A stretch of 64,000 bases of DNA from CAKSHC01 sp045595395 (GCA_045595395.1 JAZOAH010000016.1:128996-192995), one strand, 5' to 3'; counted from the stretch's first letter, positions 30,022 through 39,528 are shown. A program made the numbers and translations. Notes: generated by a model from the sequence alone, not told the origin.

Positions 30022-31566
30022 TTATTCAATCACAAAGGGCAACTTACCTTTAGCCTGACGGCGACCGGACAGCACTTCAAAGGCATATCCCTGAGAGTCC
30101 TCCATCATGTAGCCATAAATACGACGCTTCTGCGGCGTCAAATACTTCAAAGCAAAGGGGTTACCAAAATGCACCACAGCCGCAACCTTGCCCGAACGCG
30201 ACAGAGCATTGATCACCACCTCGGTGCGACGGGTCAGACCGTCGGTTCCCAGATAGCTGGTGGTGGTGCAGAAGGTTACAAACACCGCCTGATTATATCC
30301 GGTGGCAGCCGTCAGCACACGGTCATGATCACGCTGCATGCTGAATTCCGGCAAAAACTCAATATCGGCGTTGGGAAATTCACGATGAATAGCCTCAACA
30401 ACACGATCGGGATTATACCATTTACCCGTCTGGATCTCATGGTTATCCGTCGGATCGTAATTGTTTTCGGTCAGAACGATGAACAAGGTCTTTTCGTTCT
30501 TGTCAATGGCCACATCGACACCGTCGGTGATAGCCGTAATGCAATCGGCGGCAAGGCCACGAAGCTTTTTCTCATCCTCGGCACTAAACGGGCAAATACC
30601 CTGCTGCTGTCCCACAAATGCCTGAGCCGCCTGTACACGGCGTACTGCCTCATTCAAACGCTCATCACTGATCATGCCGTCTTCATAATTCTTTTTGAGC
30701 ATTTCAAAGCATTCACGCGAAGAGCTGCGGAAGTTGGGCAGTACAATATCGTTACCGGCGGCAATCGCCATACCGTAAACATTCTCCTCACCAAACTTCT
30801 GCAAAATACCCATCATGGCAAACGAATCGGTATAACACAGACCGTCAAAGCCCATGTTGCGGATAATATCAAGCACCTTTTTGGAGAGCGACGCCGGATA
30901 GTCAGGGTCAATATTAACATATTTGGTATGGTTGACCATGATGGACGGCAATAATCCCTTGCTCATCAGATACTGATAGGGAATCAGGTCGAACTCCTTA
31001 AGCTCCTTCTCCGTCAGGTAGGATTCGCCTTCAGCCATATGGGTATCCATCGGGTCTTCACATGAGCCGGGATAATGCTTGGCACAGGGCATGAAATGAT
31101 GCTTCATCATTTCGGTATACATTACTTCCAGCTTGCGCGACACCTTGTGCGGATCATCGGAAAGCTTGCGATAAACGCTGCACGGCGCATCGCCACGGCA
31201 AATATCGGCGATTTGACCCCATGTCGCATTCAAGCCGGCCTTCTGCGACTCACTGACAACACCACGCACATAGGCGAGCAACGACTCGTCATCTTCGCAA
31301 GCACCCAGCGTCATCAGCTGCGTTTTGGGCAGCTCAGACGGCGGCCAGCCCTGCTCGGTATCGTTAACAATGATAATCGGATAATCGGCCGCTTCCTTGA
31401 TTCTCTGAGCGATCGTCAGGTCATTATAGGGAACCTGAACGGCACCTACTGCGTGCTTTTTGACCATTTCCAGTGCAAAATCCACGTCATCCTGGCGCTG
31501 CGCCACCAATCGATAACAGAGCACATGCCCCAGCTTTTGTTCGATTGTCATCTCTTCAATCTTCAT
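30022..31566 (-). CDS. Glycoside hydrolase family 3-like protein
   Basis: The 514-residue protein has a GH3 TIM-barrel with KHYPG (163-167) and DTH (174-176), the NagZ-type signature, and a nucleophile context DGLCYTDSFAMMG with Asp247, then a C-terminal alpha/beta domain. The family removes terminal beta-linked sugars such as GlcNAc; some members are phosphorylases. The usual GHG after KHFP is replaced by GSCEDP. There is no signal peptide, so it acts in the cytoplasm. It overlaps the activase gene by 11 bp and has AGGAGA upstream, so it belongs to the glycyl radical operon. Confidence 0.82.
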   Translation of the reverse strand: MKIEEMTIEQKLGHVLCYRLVAQRQDDVDFALEMVKKHAVGAVQVPYNDLTIAQRIKEAADYPIIIVNDTEQGWPPSELPKTQLMTLGACEDDESLLAYVRGVVSESQKAGLNATWGQIADICRGDAPCSVYRKLSDDPHKVSRKLEVMYTEMMKHHFMPCAKHYPGSCEDPMDTHMAEGESYLTEKELKEFDLIPYQYLMSKGLLPSIMVNHTKYVNIDPDYPASLSKKVLDIIRNMGFDGLCYTDSFAMMGILQKFGEENVYGMAIAAGNDIVLPNFRSSSRECFEMLKKNYEDGMISDERLNEAVRRVQAAQAFVGQQQGICPFSAEDEKKLRGLAADCITAITDGVDVAIDKNEKTLFIVLTENNYDPTDNHEIQTGKWYNPDRVVEAIHREFPNADIEFLPEFSMQRDHDRVLTAATGYNQAVFVTFCTTTSYLGTDGLTRRTEVVINALSRSGKVAAVVHFGNPFALKYLTPQKRRIYGYMMEDSQGYAFEVLSGRRQAKGKLPFVIE

Positions 31567-32344
31567 GATCTTCTCCTGATTGATTTATTTTTTGGTAGAT
31601 CCGAGCCAAAAGATCAGCATCGGGCACCTGAAATTCTTCCTGCGGCGCAAGACCCAGTCGTTCCGCCTTGGACAATCCCGTCCGATGATAGGGCATCAAC
31701 TGCACCCGCATCTTGGGATATTTCTTTTTAAGATCGGCGATCTTTTGAATGAAATCATCATCCAGATTACCCCCGGGCACAATGGGACATCGCAAGACAA
31801 TGTCAGCCCCCAGGTTGTATAATACATCTAAATTTTTCAGGATCAGGGTATCCTCTACCCCCGTCAATTCCTTATGCCGAGCGGTAGAGGCCTTGCAGTC
31901 GAAGAGGAAGCAGTCGCACAGCGGTGCGATCTTCTCATAATGCTCGGTCTTGGCATGGCCGCAGGTCTCCATCATAAAGGAGATCCCTTCGGCCTTTGCT
32001 GCCTGCGCCAGCCCATAACACAGATCAAACTGCGCCATTGGCTCGCCGCCGCTGACCGTCAGCCCGCCGTCTTCCCCATAAAAAGGCTTATCCCGACGAA
32101 CTGTCTGCATGATCTGCTCGACAGTCATTTCCTCACCGACCACGTGCCGTGCCCCGGTGGGACAGCCTTCCTTGCACCGACCGCAGCCGATGCACAGCTC
32201 ACTATGGAATTCTTCCTGCGCTTGGAAGGACAAGGATTCGATATTATGGCACCATTTACAGCGCAAGGGACAGCCCTTGAAAAAGACGCAGGTGCGAATG
32301 CCCGCTCCGTCGTCGGTGCAATACCGTTGAATATTAAATATCAT
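31556..32344 (-). CDS. Glycyl radical enzyme activating enzyme (radical SAM)
   Basis: The 262-residue enzyme uses S-adenosylmethionine and a 4Fe-4S cluster to create the glycyl radical in its partner. The radical SAM motif is C25-x3-C29-x2-C32 (GCPLRCKWCHN), and there is one extra ferredoxin-like cluster motif at C51, C54, C57 and C61, followed by SGGEPM. Only one extra cluster motif is visible. The ATG at 32344 is 1 bp after the glycyl enzyme stop; a TTG at 32365 with AGGAG 4 nt upstream would add seven residues and is a real alternative. Confidence 0.9.
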   Translation of the reverse strand: MIFNIQRYCTDDGAGIRTCVFFKGCPLRCKWCHNIESLSFQAQEEFHSELCIGCGRCKEGCPTGARHVVGEEMTVEQIMQTVRRDKPFYGEDGGLTVSGGEPMAQFDLCYGLAQAAKAEGISFMMETCGHAKTEHYEKIAPLCDCFLFDCKASTARHKELTGVEDTLILKNLDVLYNLGADIVLRCPIVPGGNLDDDFIQKIADLKKKYPKMRVQLMPYHRTGLSKAERLGLAPQEEFQVPDADLLARIYQKINQSGEDHED

Positions 32345-32345
32345 C

Positions 32346-34538
32346 TTAATACTCGGTCCGATCAATGATCTCCTGCTGCAAGGTCGGGGTCAATCGCACA
32401 AAATAGTCGCTGTATCCGCCGATGCGCACGATCAGATCGCCATGCTGTTCCGGATTCTCTTTGGCGTCGATGAGTGTCTGTCGATCAACGACATTGACCT
32501 GCATTTCCAAACCGCCCCGTTCTACAAAGGTGCGGACCAACTGCACGAATTTCTTCTGATTCTCGCCTCTGAGATTGTCTTTACCGAATTTGATATTGAC
32601 CACCATGCCGCCCAAAAACTCTTTCTGATCCCAAGAGCTCAGCGACAAGATCATAGCCGTCGGTCCGTGGGTATCTCTACCCTGTACCGGCGAACAACCG
32701 TCAGAGTAAGAATAGAACGCCTTTCTTCCATCGAAGGTGGCGCCCATCTTCGAGCCACGGATGGCATGACCGATATAGGAGAAGGAACCCGGCTGCATAC
32801 GGCTGCCGCCCAGCATCGGCTCGTGGAAGATACGCTTGATGCCCTCCGCCAATACCTCAGCTACGCAGTCGGCCGACTCGTCGTCATTACCGTAGTGCGG
32901 CAGATGATTGATGATGGTTTGACGCAGCACCTCTTCATCCTCAAAATTCTTGCTGATTATATCATAGAATTGAGAGAGCGTCAATGTGTTATTCTTATAT
33001 ACCAATTCCCGAATCGCCACCAAAGAATCGACGGCATTGGAGAAGCCCAGGAAGACCGGCTGCAAGAACATATACCGCTCGCCGCCCTCGACGATACTGC
33101 GTCCACGCCCGATGCAATCCTCCACCAAGCAGCATACACGCATCGGGTCATTGCTGTTACGGCTGGCTTCGAGCATGCGTGAGAAATAGGCAAACGGCTT
33201 GCTCTTTACATCCTTTTTCAGCGCCTGGATATACAACTCCTCTAATTGATGATAGTCGGCACAGTCGAGGTTGGCCGCAACCGTCTCCACCAGGATGCGG
33301 GGCAGGTCGATCGAAAAGGCCGTCGAATGGGCACGGGAACGTCCCACTACGCTGATCTCGGCGCAGGTGGTATGAATATAATTGACCGAATCCTCAACCG
33401 ACACCCCATAGTCACGCAACGACTGCACAATGCTCTCATCGTTATAGAAGGCCGGATGGGTCACGCCGTGAGAAAGAACTTCGGCGGCATACAGCAGAAG
33501 ATCCTCGCTCGTCTGCTTGTTGACCGCCAAGGCACCGTTGGGGTCAGGCTGACGAATATGGTCAAGCGCCGTAATAAACATATAGGTCAGGTCGTTTTCG
33601 ACCAGATTTCCGTCCTTATCCTGTCCACCTACGATAAAGCCGCTGGCCGAACGGGAGAAGACACGGGTCGATACACCCAGACACAGGCTGTCAACCATAT
33701 CCTGCGCCTCTTGCTTGGTGAGTCTGCCCTCTTCCATATCCTTCTTATAGAAAGGATAGAGATAACGGTCGGGGCGGCCCAAGGGATAGAGACCGAACAG
33801 ATTGCTTAAGAAGAAATGTACGCTTTGGATGGCTTCATGGAAGGTGGTGGCAGGCTCGGCAGGCACCTTCTGCATCACCGCCGCTATACGAAGCAGCTCC
33901 GATTTTCTCGGCTCGGCTGCCGTTTCGGCCAACTCGGCCGCCTTCTTGGCATAGCGAGAAGCCAGATCGAGCACAGCATCCAACTCGATCAGACAGCAAC
34001 GATAGAATTCATCCTTTCGAACCACCTCAAACTCCGGGTAGACATCCACATCGTCATAGTCCAATTTATCCATCTGCGCCTGGATCTCAGCCTTGAGCCC
34101 ATTGATGCCCAAACGTAACAACTTCTCCAGATCCAATGATAAATGAGTATTGCGCAGACCGAACATCTCAAGCGTCGACGAGGACATGATAAACATATCG
34201 CACAACTCATCGTAGCGCTTTTGTTCCTCCTCGGTATACTCAGGCAGATACAACTGGCCAACCAGCAACTCATCGTCGATAATGATGGGCTGGGCAGCAT
34301 ACAACTCGGCCGCCTCGGCATAGGAGCGACGCAGACGCGAGGTATAGGCATCGTAATGCTTGAGATATCCCTCCAAAAAGGCCAGGGTTATCCAGCGATC
34401 GCCGGTGCAAAAATGGCGGTACTTTTTATCAATATAAGGATTCGTCTCCTGCGGAACGGGCAGCTTGGCATATTCCACCTTCAGCTTTTGCAGGCGATCA
34501 CTGATCGGTAATGGTTGATACGTCATGATACGATTCAT
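32346..34538 (-). CDS. Glycyl radical enzyme of unassigned class (PFL-like)
   Basis: The 730-residue enzyme has the C-terminal radical motif RIGGYSDYF with Gly708 as the likely radical site, and an active-site loop HTTCAEI with Cys392 and Glu394. The Cys-x-Glu pattern is that of eliminases and dehydratases and not the Cys-Cys of pyruvate formate-lyase, but the flanks do not match the GCVEP of diol or choline lyases. The partner activase and a GH3-like gene follow. The substrate is unknown. ATG 34538 has AAAGG touching it, so ATG 34526 is a possible start. It must be oxygen-sensitive. Confidence 0.88.
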   Translation of the reverse strand: MNRIMTYQPLPISDRLQKLKVEYAKLPVPQETNPYIDKKYRHFCTGDRWITLAFLEGYLKHYDAYTSRLRRSYAEAAELYAAQPIIIDDELLVGQLYLPEYTEEEQKRYDELCDMFIMSSSTLEMFGLRNTHLSLDLEKLLRLGINGLKAEIQAQMDKLDYDDVDVYPEFEVVRKDEFYRCCLIELDAVLDLASRYAKKAAELAETAAEPRKSELLRIAAVMQKVPAEPATTFHEAIQSVHFFLSNLFGLYPLGRPDRYLYPFYKKDMEEGRLTKQEAQDMVDSLCLGVSTRVFSRSASGFIVGGQDKDGNLVENDLTYMFITALDHIRQPDPNGALAVNKQTSEDLLLYAAEVLSHGVTHPAFYNDESIVQSLRDYGVSVEDSVNYIHTTCAEISVVGRSRAHSTAFSIDLPRILVETVAANLDCADYHQLEELYIQALKKDVKSKPFAYFSRMLEASRNSNDPMRVCCLVEDCIGRGRSIVEGGERYMFLQPVFLGFSNAVDSLVAIRELVYKNNTLTLSQFYDIISKNFEDEEVLRQTIINHLPHYGNDDESADCVAEVLAEGIKRIFHEPMLGGSRMQPGSFSYIGHAIRGSKMGATFDGRKAFYSYSDGCSPVQGRDTHGPTAMILSLSSWDQKEFLGGMVVNIKFGKDNLRGENQKKFVQLVRTFVERGGLEMQVNVVDRQTLIDAKENPEQHGDLIVRIGGYSDYFVRLTPTLQQEIIDRTEY

Positions 34539-34644
34539 CCTTTCTATTCCGTAGTAAAGATTCTTAATACATTCACAGTATACGCTATAAAAGTTCTTTT
34601 GTATAGGATTAAATTACGAAAAATAGGAAATTTATAAACTAAAT

Positions 34645-34678
34645 TTAAAAAATGGCAGAGAGTTTCACCTCTCTGCCA
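34645..34678 (-). terminator. Terminator after the GH36-type gene
   Basis: A 10-bp stem (34653-34662 with 34669-34678) is followed on the minus strand by TTTTTTAAATT. Confidence 0.8.
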
Positions 34679-34684
34679 CTTTCT

Positions 34685-37600
34685 TTATTTTGCCGTGTAA
34701 TAGATCAGATACGACGTACCGGCATTCTGATAGGAAACCGATATACCGTCAGTCATCAGCTCTTCTCCCGTCCTGGTCCACGTATCGCCCGTATCGGCGT
34801 TCGTCACATCATACTCGCTGTTGGGATTGAGGCCGCGCAGACAATAGGTATCAGTCAATGTCGTTCCTTCCAACGGACAGAAGGTCATCACATAACCTGC
34901 GTCCTTCTCCGGCGCATAGAACTGGTAGGCGGCATTTTTTTCATCCATATTCTGTTCCCAGTCATCTGCATAGCCGCAGTTACTCGAATAACCAATATCA
35001 TCGTGAATACCGTAGGAAAGCATATAATAATCGCCTAACATATATTCCTGATAATCCTCGTATTGATCAAGGATCGGCACCAACCACTCGGCACTATTGA
35101 TAAGTCCGCCGCTTACCGGGTGTACTGCACCCATAACAGAACGCATGTTGTAGGCCTTGTCGTTATACTGCCCGCCTTGACCATCACCGTCCGGATCGCC
35201 ATCTCCATACCACGGATAACCGCCGGCGTGGATGGGCAGCCACCAGGTCAGATTGAAGTTGATCGAACGCTTACCGTCAACGATACTGTGTGCCGGATCA
35301 TTCGGGTGATCGATGCAATCGGTTCGCCACAGCGGCACCGACCGCTTCATCATTTCAATATCCAGACGACGACCGCCCGAAGCGCAGTTATCAATGAACA
35401 GACCCGGATTGCGCTCGACCAGCTCATCAAAGAAACGATACAAGTTGGTAATGTACATGATCTCGGTCATGCCTGGGTCACGACTCATCTTTTCATCCTG
35501 AGCAGTCCAATACGCATTCGGACTGATGTTGAAGTCGTGTCGATACCAGGTGATGTTATTCTCCTGAATAAAATTACTGATAAAAGTGATCATGAACTCG
35601 CAGGCATCGTCGTTGGAGAAATCAAAAAGAAGATCGTTAGACCCCTCAATGGAAATGAAGAAATCATCCGAACACTGCTCGGTAATCCACGAGCCGTTCT
35701 TGGCACGTTCCGGCTCAAACCAAAGCAGCAGCTCCATATCATTCTCTTTCAGATAGTTGCTTACCTCCGATAAGCCATTGGGGAAGCGTGTGTCGTTGAA
35801 ATACCAGTTGCCGACTTCATTCTCCCAATCACCGCTCAACCAATCGGTACTCGTATCTATATTTCCAAACCACGAGGCGTCGATCCACAGTCCCTCAACG
35901 TCCAATCCGGCTGTTTTGGCTTGCTCAAGCGCTTCAATAATTTCGTCCTCGTTGTCCTCACCATTCAACGAAATAAAGTTCGGAACCTCGACGATTTGGC
36001 CATTCTCGTCTTTGGGAGTATAGGATTTGAGCATCAAATCACGGAAATTGTTATGACCGGTATCGCTATCCCCATTAAAGAATTGGAGGGTAATGCTGGG
36101 CGTGCGGATCTCTTCACCGTCATTGAGTGTAATTATTGTGTCGTCCTTAAATCCGGCCGACAGATCGACCGTGCCGTTGGCGTAGGTAAAGTCAGCCTGC
36201 CAGTTACCCGTCCATCCGATGGCACCCATCACACCCTTCGTACCGTTGGAAATTTCAAAATACGGGAAAGCCACATCGGAGGAGCGTCCATCCGGCTCTT
36301 TAGGATTATCCGGGTGATTTGCACCTTCGGGCAAACTGAAACTTCCCTTTTCCGCCAGATCAATGAAGATCGGCTGAAAATCAGTTATGGCGGCCTTCGA
36401 GCCATATGCCGTGATCAACTGCGCATCCGAGATGTCCAGCGAACTGTTCAATGGTTTGATATTGATAAAGGAAGGATTTGGATGAGTTCCGCTACTCTCT
36501 TTCTTGATATGTACCGTCCAAGAAAGGGCAGCCATCTCTTCGTCTAAGGTAATATCGGCCCATACTATAAACTTACCACTCTCGTTGGCCTCTTGATCCG
36601 TTTCGTATCTGAGAGTCCACTCGGTGTCACTGGGAGTCTCAATCGTTTTCTTCCAGCGGGAGAGGGTATCAATGTTGAGATCAGTGCAGAAGAGGGAAAA
36701 CAGCGTGTCTTCTTCAATCTGCGCTTCCAGCCAGGCTCTGGCATCGGCTGCCGCAGCGCTGTTATTATAATAGGTCTTCACATCGCCGATAGCCTCCACG
36801 CCGGTCCCGGAAACAAATTTCGGCTTAGCGGCAAGCGAAACAAAGTTGGTCACATTTTCAAAGCCATAGACCCGCAACACGATGACATAATTTCTCGTAG
36901 CATCTGCCTGCATTGCTTCGGCATAGGTCGTAAGGATCGAGGAAGGAATGCCCACCGGGATCGTTTTCTGATGGTTGAGCGTAAGATCCATGGTCATGGT
37001 AATGTCGGCATTCTCCGCATCAGCCAACAGCTCATAGCCCTTCAGTGAATCAAATTTCAGATGGACACCGAATTTTACCTCATAGGCATCCGGATCGGGC
37101 TTCATGGCATGCTTGATCGTATACGAGAATAGGCGATATCCGCCAAAATCTGTATCATATAGGGGCATCGCCTGATTACCGGATTGCAGAACCAGATGAT
37201 TCTCGCCCGGCTGATTCTTTTCTATGACAATACCACCCTTGGCTTCGGCCGTGTCCGTGACCTGGCCAAACGAGATCATATCACCCAAAACCGTAAGCGT
37301 GTGACCGTTAAGATCCAGGGTAGCACCAGCCATGACATAAAGATTGTTAACGCTCTTAGTCTCATCCAGCGTAACATTCGCACTATATGTCGTCCATGCT
37401 TCAGTTGCACGGCCATCGGTCAGCGTAACAAGCGCTTCATCATTATCATCTGTCTGCGTATCTCGATGCTTATTGGCACTGAGCAGCTTATTATCTTTAC
37501 CGATAACAACCGAACTGTCGATCGTGGAGTCACATAGTTCGTGGCAACTGGCGCCGGCCACACCCTGATCGGTCAGCCAAATAAACGTACCGTCAGGAAC

Positions 37601-38068
37601 CGAGTAAGGCGCTTCTCCCCACGGCTCATCATGCATATGGTTTGAGGTATTGGCCTCGGGGCAGCGATTAAAAACAGCAAACCAAAGATCGCTATACCCC
37701 TCGGTATCCGCTTTCGCAGCCATCAACTCAGCAGCACCGTACAACTGCCAATACTTGCCTGAGTCGTGGTCGCAAGGACCGTTAGGCCAGTTATTGGCTA
37801 TGACGATCTTCTGCTTATTTTTGATCATGACCGGATAGGAGAATTCCAACGCTACTGTAACCTGAGTGTCCGTGATCTCTGTCACGGTTCCGCTTTCGAG
37901 CGAAACTAAGTCTTCCGAATCATGCCAATACTGAACATCAAAACTGGTGTCTAAACTGACCCCGGTCGTTGCCGTATCGGTAGCACTGGCCGCATAAGAC
38001 AGCCCAAACAGCATACATACTACCAGAACTAACAGCAAAATCTTTTTAGCCGATCTTATCTTTTTCAT
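34685..38068 (-). CDS. Large secreted GH36-type alpha-galactosidase-like protein
   Basis: The 1127-residue protein starts with a signal peptide (basic MKKIRSAKK, hydrophobic core, cut near ASA). The C-terminal half has clan GH-D features: WYRHDFN with nucleophile Asp845, and DNCASGGRRLD with acid/base Asp903, so it should release alpha-linked galactose or a similar sugar outside the cell. About 550 N-terminal residues are beta-rich and contain two weakly similar parts I cannot assign. No dockerin or wall anchor is seen. The ATG at 38068 has GAGGT upstream. The gene is more A/T-rich than its neighbours, which fits later acquisition. Confidence 0.82.
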   Translation of the reverse strand: MKKIRSAKKILLLVLVVCMLFGLSYAASATDTATTGVSLDTSFDVQYWHDSEDLVSLESGTVTEITDTQVTVALEFSYPVMIKNKQKIVIANNWPNGPCDHDSGKYWQLYGAAELMAAKADTEGYSDLWFAVFNRCPEANTSNHMHDEPWGEAPYSVPDGTFIWLTDQGVAGASCHELCDSTIDSSVVIGKDNKLLSANKHRDTQTDDNDEALVTLTDGRATEAWTTYSANVTLDETKSVNNLYVMAGATLDLNGHTLTVLGDMISFGQVTDTAEAKGGIVIEKNQPGENHLVLQSGNQAMPLYDTDFGGYRLFSYTIKHAMKPDPDAYEVKFGVHLKFDSLKGYELLADAENADITMTMDLTLNHQKTIPVGIPSSILTTYAEAMQADATRNYVIVLRVYGFENVTNFVSLAAKPKFVSGTGVEAIGDVKTYYNNSAAAADARAWLEAQIEEDTLFSLFCTDLNIDTLSRWKKTIETPSDTEWTLRYETDQEANESGKFIVWADITLDEEMAALSWTVHIKKESSGTHPNPSFINIKPLNSSLDISDAQLITAYGSKAAITDFQPIFIDLAEKGSFSLPEGANHPDNPKEPDGRSSDVAFPYFEISNGTKGVMGAIGWTGNWQADFTYANGTVDLSAGFKDDTIITLNDGEEIRTPSITLQFFNGDSDTGHNNFRDLMLKSYTPKDENGQIVEVPNFISLNGEDNEDEIIEALEQAKTAGLDVEGLWIDASWFGNIDTSTDWLSGDWENEVGNWYFNDTRFPNGLSEVSNYLKENDMELLLWFEPERAKNGSWITEQCSDDFFISIEGSNDLLFDFSNDDACEFMITFISNFIQENNITWYRHDFNISPNAYWTAQDEKMSRDPGMTEIMYITNLYRFFDELVERNPGLFIDNCASGGRRLDIEMMKRSVPLWRTDCIDHPNDPAHSIVDGKRSINFNLTWWLPIHAGGYPWYGDGDPDGDGQGGQYNDKAYNMRSVMGAVHPVSGGLINSAEWLVPILDQYEDYQEYMLGDYYMLSYGIHDDIGYSSNCGYADDWEQNMDEKNAAYQFYAPEKDAGYVMTFCPLEGTTLTDTYCLRGLNPNSEYDVTNADTGDTWTRTGEELMTDGISVSYQNAGTSYLIYYTAK

Positions 38069-38124
38069 GCAATCATACCTCTGTTCTTGCATTTATTCGA
38101 ATATTTGTAATCATATTCAGTTTT

Positions 38125-38153
38125 ATTATACATAACATCCGGCCATTCGTCAA
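38125..38153 (-). promoter_or_regulatory. Sigma-A promoter of the GH36-type gene
   Basis: On the minus strand TTGACG (38148-38153) and TATAAT (38125-38130) are separated by 17 bp, with a leader of about 50 nt. Confidence 0.7.
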
Positions 38154-38279
38154 CAACTTTTTCCTCGACATATTCTAAACGGCTCGTCACATAGTAAATG
38201 CGTCAAAAGCCATTTTGCTCGTTGCTTCAATACGCCGGCGTTACCCCCTCTGTTCTTGTGTTATTTCCCCTTCCCGGCG

Positions 38280-38312
38280 CATAGACTGTAGCAAAACCCG
38301 TCTATGGGAGGT
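38280..38312 (+). promoter_or_regulatory. Inverted repeat in the spoIIID leader, next to the ribosome site
   Basis: A 7-bp perfect inverted repeat (CATAGAC 38280-38286, GTCTATG 38300-38306) ends where the GGGAGGT ribosome site begins. The left arm also resembles a sigma-E -10 element (CATAGACT), with a TATTT 13 bp upstream as a possible -35. It could be an operator, an RNA hairpin or part of the promoter. Confidence 0.4.
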
Positions 38313-38317
38313 TTTCA

Positions 38318-38608
38318 ATGAAAGGACAGCCGGAGGACAGGGCGGTCGAGCTCGCCCATTACATAATCGAGAACGGGGCGACGGTGCGTGCCGCCGCCAA
38401 AAGGCACGGCATATCAAAAAGCACCGTCCATAAGGACATTACCGAACGCCTGCCCCGCATCAGCGGCAGCCTGGCCGAGCAAGTCAAGCAAGTGCTCAAT
38501 TATAACAAAGCGCAGCGCCATCTGCGTGGCGGTGAGGCAACCAGACAAAAATATGAGCAGATCGCCATCGTAAAAAAAACACGCACTAAAAAAACGGAAT
38601 CGTTATGA
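38318..38608 (+). CDS. spoIIID: Sporulation transcriptional regulator SpoIIID
   Basis: SpoIIID is a small DNA-binding protein of the mother cell that adjusts sigma-E and sigma-K regulons. The 96-residue product has the helix-turn-helix RAAAKRHGISKSTVHKDI (residues 26-43) and the family's basic tail region LPRISGSLAEQVKQVLNYNK and AQRHLRGGEATRQKY. The ATG lies 6 nt after GGGAGG. It is an island between carbohydrate genes, unlike the usual spoIIQ or mbl neighbourhood. Confidence 0.97.
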   Translation: MKGQPEDRAVELAHYIIENGATVRAAAKRHGISKSTVHKDITERLPRISGSLAEQVKQVLNYNKAQRHLRGGEATRQKYEQIAIVKKTRTKKTESL

Positions 38609-38620
38609 TTCCGTTTTTTT
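38586..38620. terminator. Bidirectional terminator between spoIIID and the AraC gene
   Basis: An 11-bp stem (38591-38601 with 38607-38617) is flanked by A and T runs; it overlaps the ends of both convergent coding regions. Confidence 0.8.
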
Positions 38621-39448
38621 ATAGGCTCTGGGCGTAACACCCTTATAGCGTTTGAATACCTTACAGAAATAACTCAAGTCATTAAACCCGCTGTCATAAG
38701 CGGCACGGGTGATGGAGATCCCCTTGACCGAAATCTCATAAGCGGCGTTATCGATACGAAGCTCATTGATATAGTCGATGACCGTTTTGCCGGTATACTC
38801 CTTAAAAATGCGGCACAGATACTTGGCACTCAGCCCCGACACCTCCGCCAGCATCTCAAGGGTAATGGGGTCGGCAAAATTCTCCTCGATCCAGTCCAGT
38901 AGCCCTGTCACCGTCTTGGCCTGTTGGTTGTGCTGTAACCGTTGCAAGGGGCGTATATAACCACCGCTGTACAGTTGCGACATAAGCCGAAACAGCAACC
39001 CACACACCGCCATCTCGTAATAAGGCGCCCCTTCCTTCATGGCAGCAAACAGTGCACGGCAGGTCTCCGCCACCTCACCATCCGCCAACGGCCGATCCAG
39101 CATCACGGCAGCATTGATCAGCGGCGCAATATAGGTTTCCACCACATCCTTTCGCCCTCGCCTGAGCAGACTCAGATCAAAAACCAAACACTCGTAATAA
39201 CACCCCTGCGGCTCCCCGCCATGCAGACTACCGCCCGGCACCAGCAGAATATCCCCCTTCTCCAAACGCATCTCGGTACTGTTGAGATAGATGGGAAACA
39301 CCCCCTCCAGCACTCGAATGATCTCAAACTCCTTATGCCAATGCGGCACCATAATGTACTGCGGATGGCTGCTGTCCAAATTATAATATTGTATAGGAAA
39401 ATCGGGCGCACCGTGCCGTTTTCGCTCAATATAATCGATGTATTTCAT
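38603..39448 (-). CDS. AraC-family transcriptional regulator, probable regulator of the fucose operon
   Basis: The 281-residue protein has an N-terminal cupin-type sensing domain (HWHKEFEIIRVLEG, KGDILLVPGGSLHGG) and a C-terminal pair of helix-turn-helix motifs (LEMLAEVSGLSAKYLCRIFKE and ITRAAYDSGFNDLSYFCKVF). It is transcribed away from fucI with a 113-bp shared region that contains a long inverted repeat, so it very likely responds to fucose or a product of it. The effector is inferred only from context. Confidence 0.88.
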   Translation of the reverse strand: MKYIDYIERKRHGAPDFPIQYYNLDSSHPQYIMVPHWHKEFEIIRVLEGVFPIYLNSTEMRLEKGDILLVPGGSLHGGEPQGCYYECLVFDLSLLRRGRKDVVETYIAPLINAAVMLDRPLADGEVAETCRALFAAMKEGAPYYEMAVCGLLFRLMSQLYSGGYIRPLQRLQHNQQAKTVTGLLDWIEENFADPITLEMLAEVSGLSAKYLCRIFKEYTGKTVIDYINELRIDNAAYEISVKGISITRAAYDSGFNDLSYFCKVFKRYKGVTPRAYKKTES

Positions 39449-39465
39449 AAAAATCCCCCAAATAG

Positions 39466-39528
39466 TGAATATCGTTATAGTTTTTCCTGGTAATTATACA
39501 AGTATTATAACGATATTCATACTATAAT
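39466..39528. promoter_or_regulatory. Divergent araC/fucI control region with a 14-bp inverted repeat
   Basis: TGAATATCGTTATA (39466-39479) and its exact reverse complement (39506-39519) are 26 bp apart. A TATAAT -10 box for fucI follows at 39523-39528 but no good -35 box is seen, as expected for an activator-dependent promoter. The symmetry fits a regulator dimer bound to both arms. Confidence 0.65.

Noticed and set aside
32346..34538. Calling the glycyl radical enzyme pyruvate formate-lyase or propanediol dehydratase
   Set aside because: It lacks the Cys-Cys pair of the first and the GCVEP-type site of the second, and no microcompartment genes are near.
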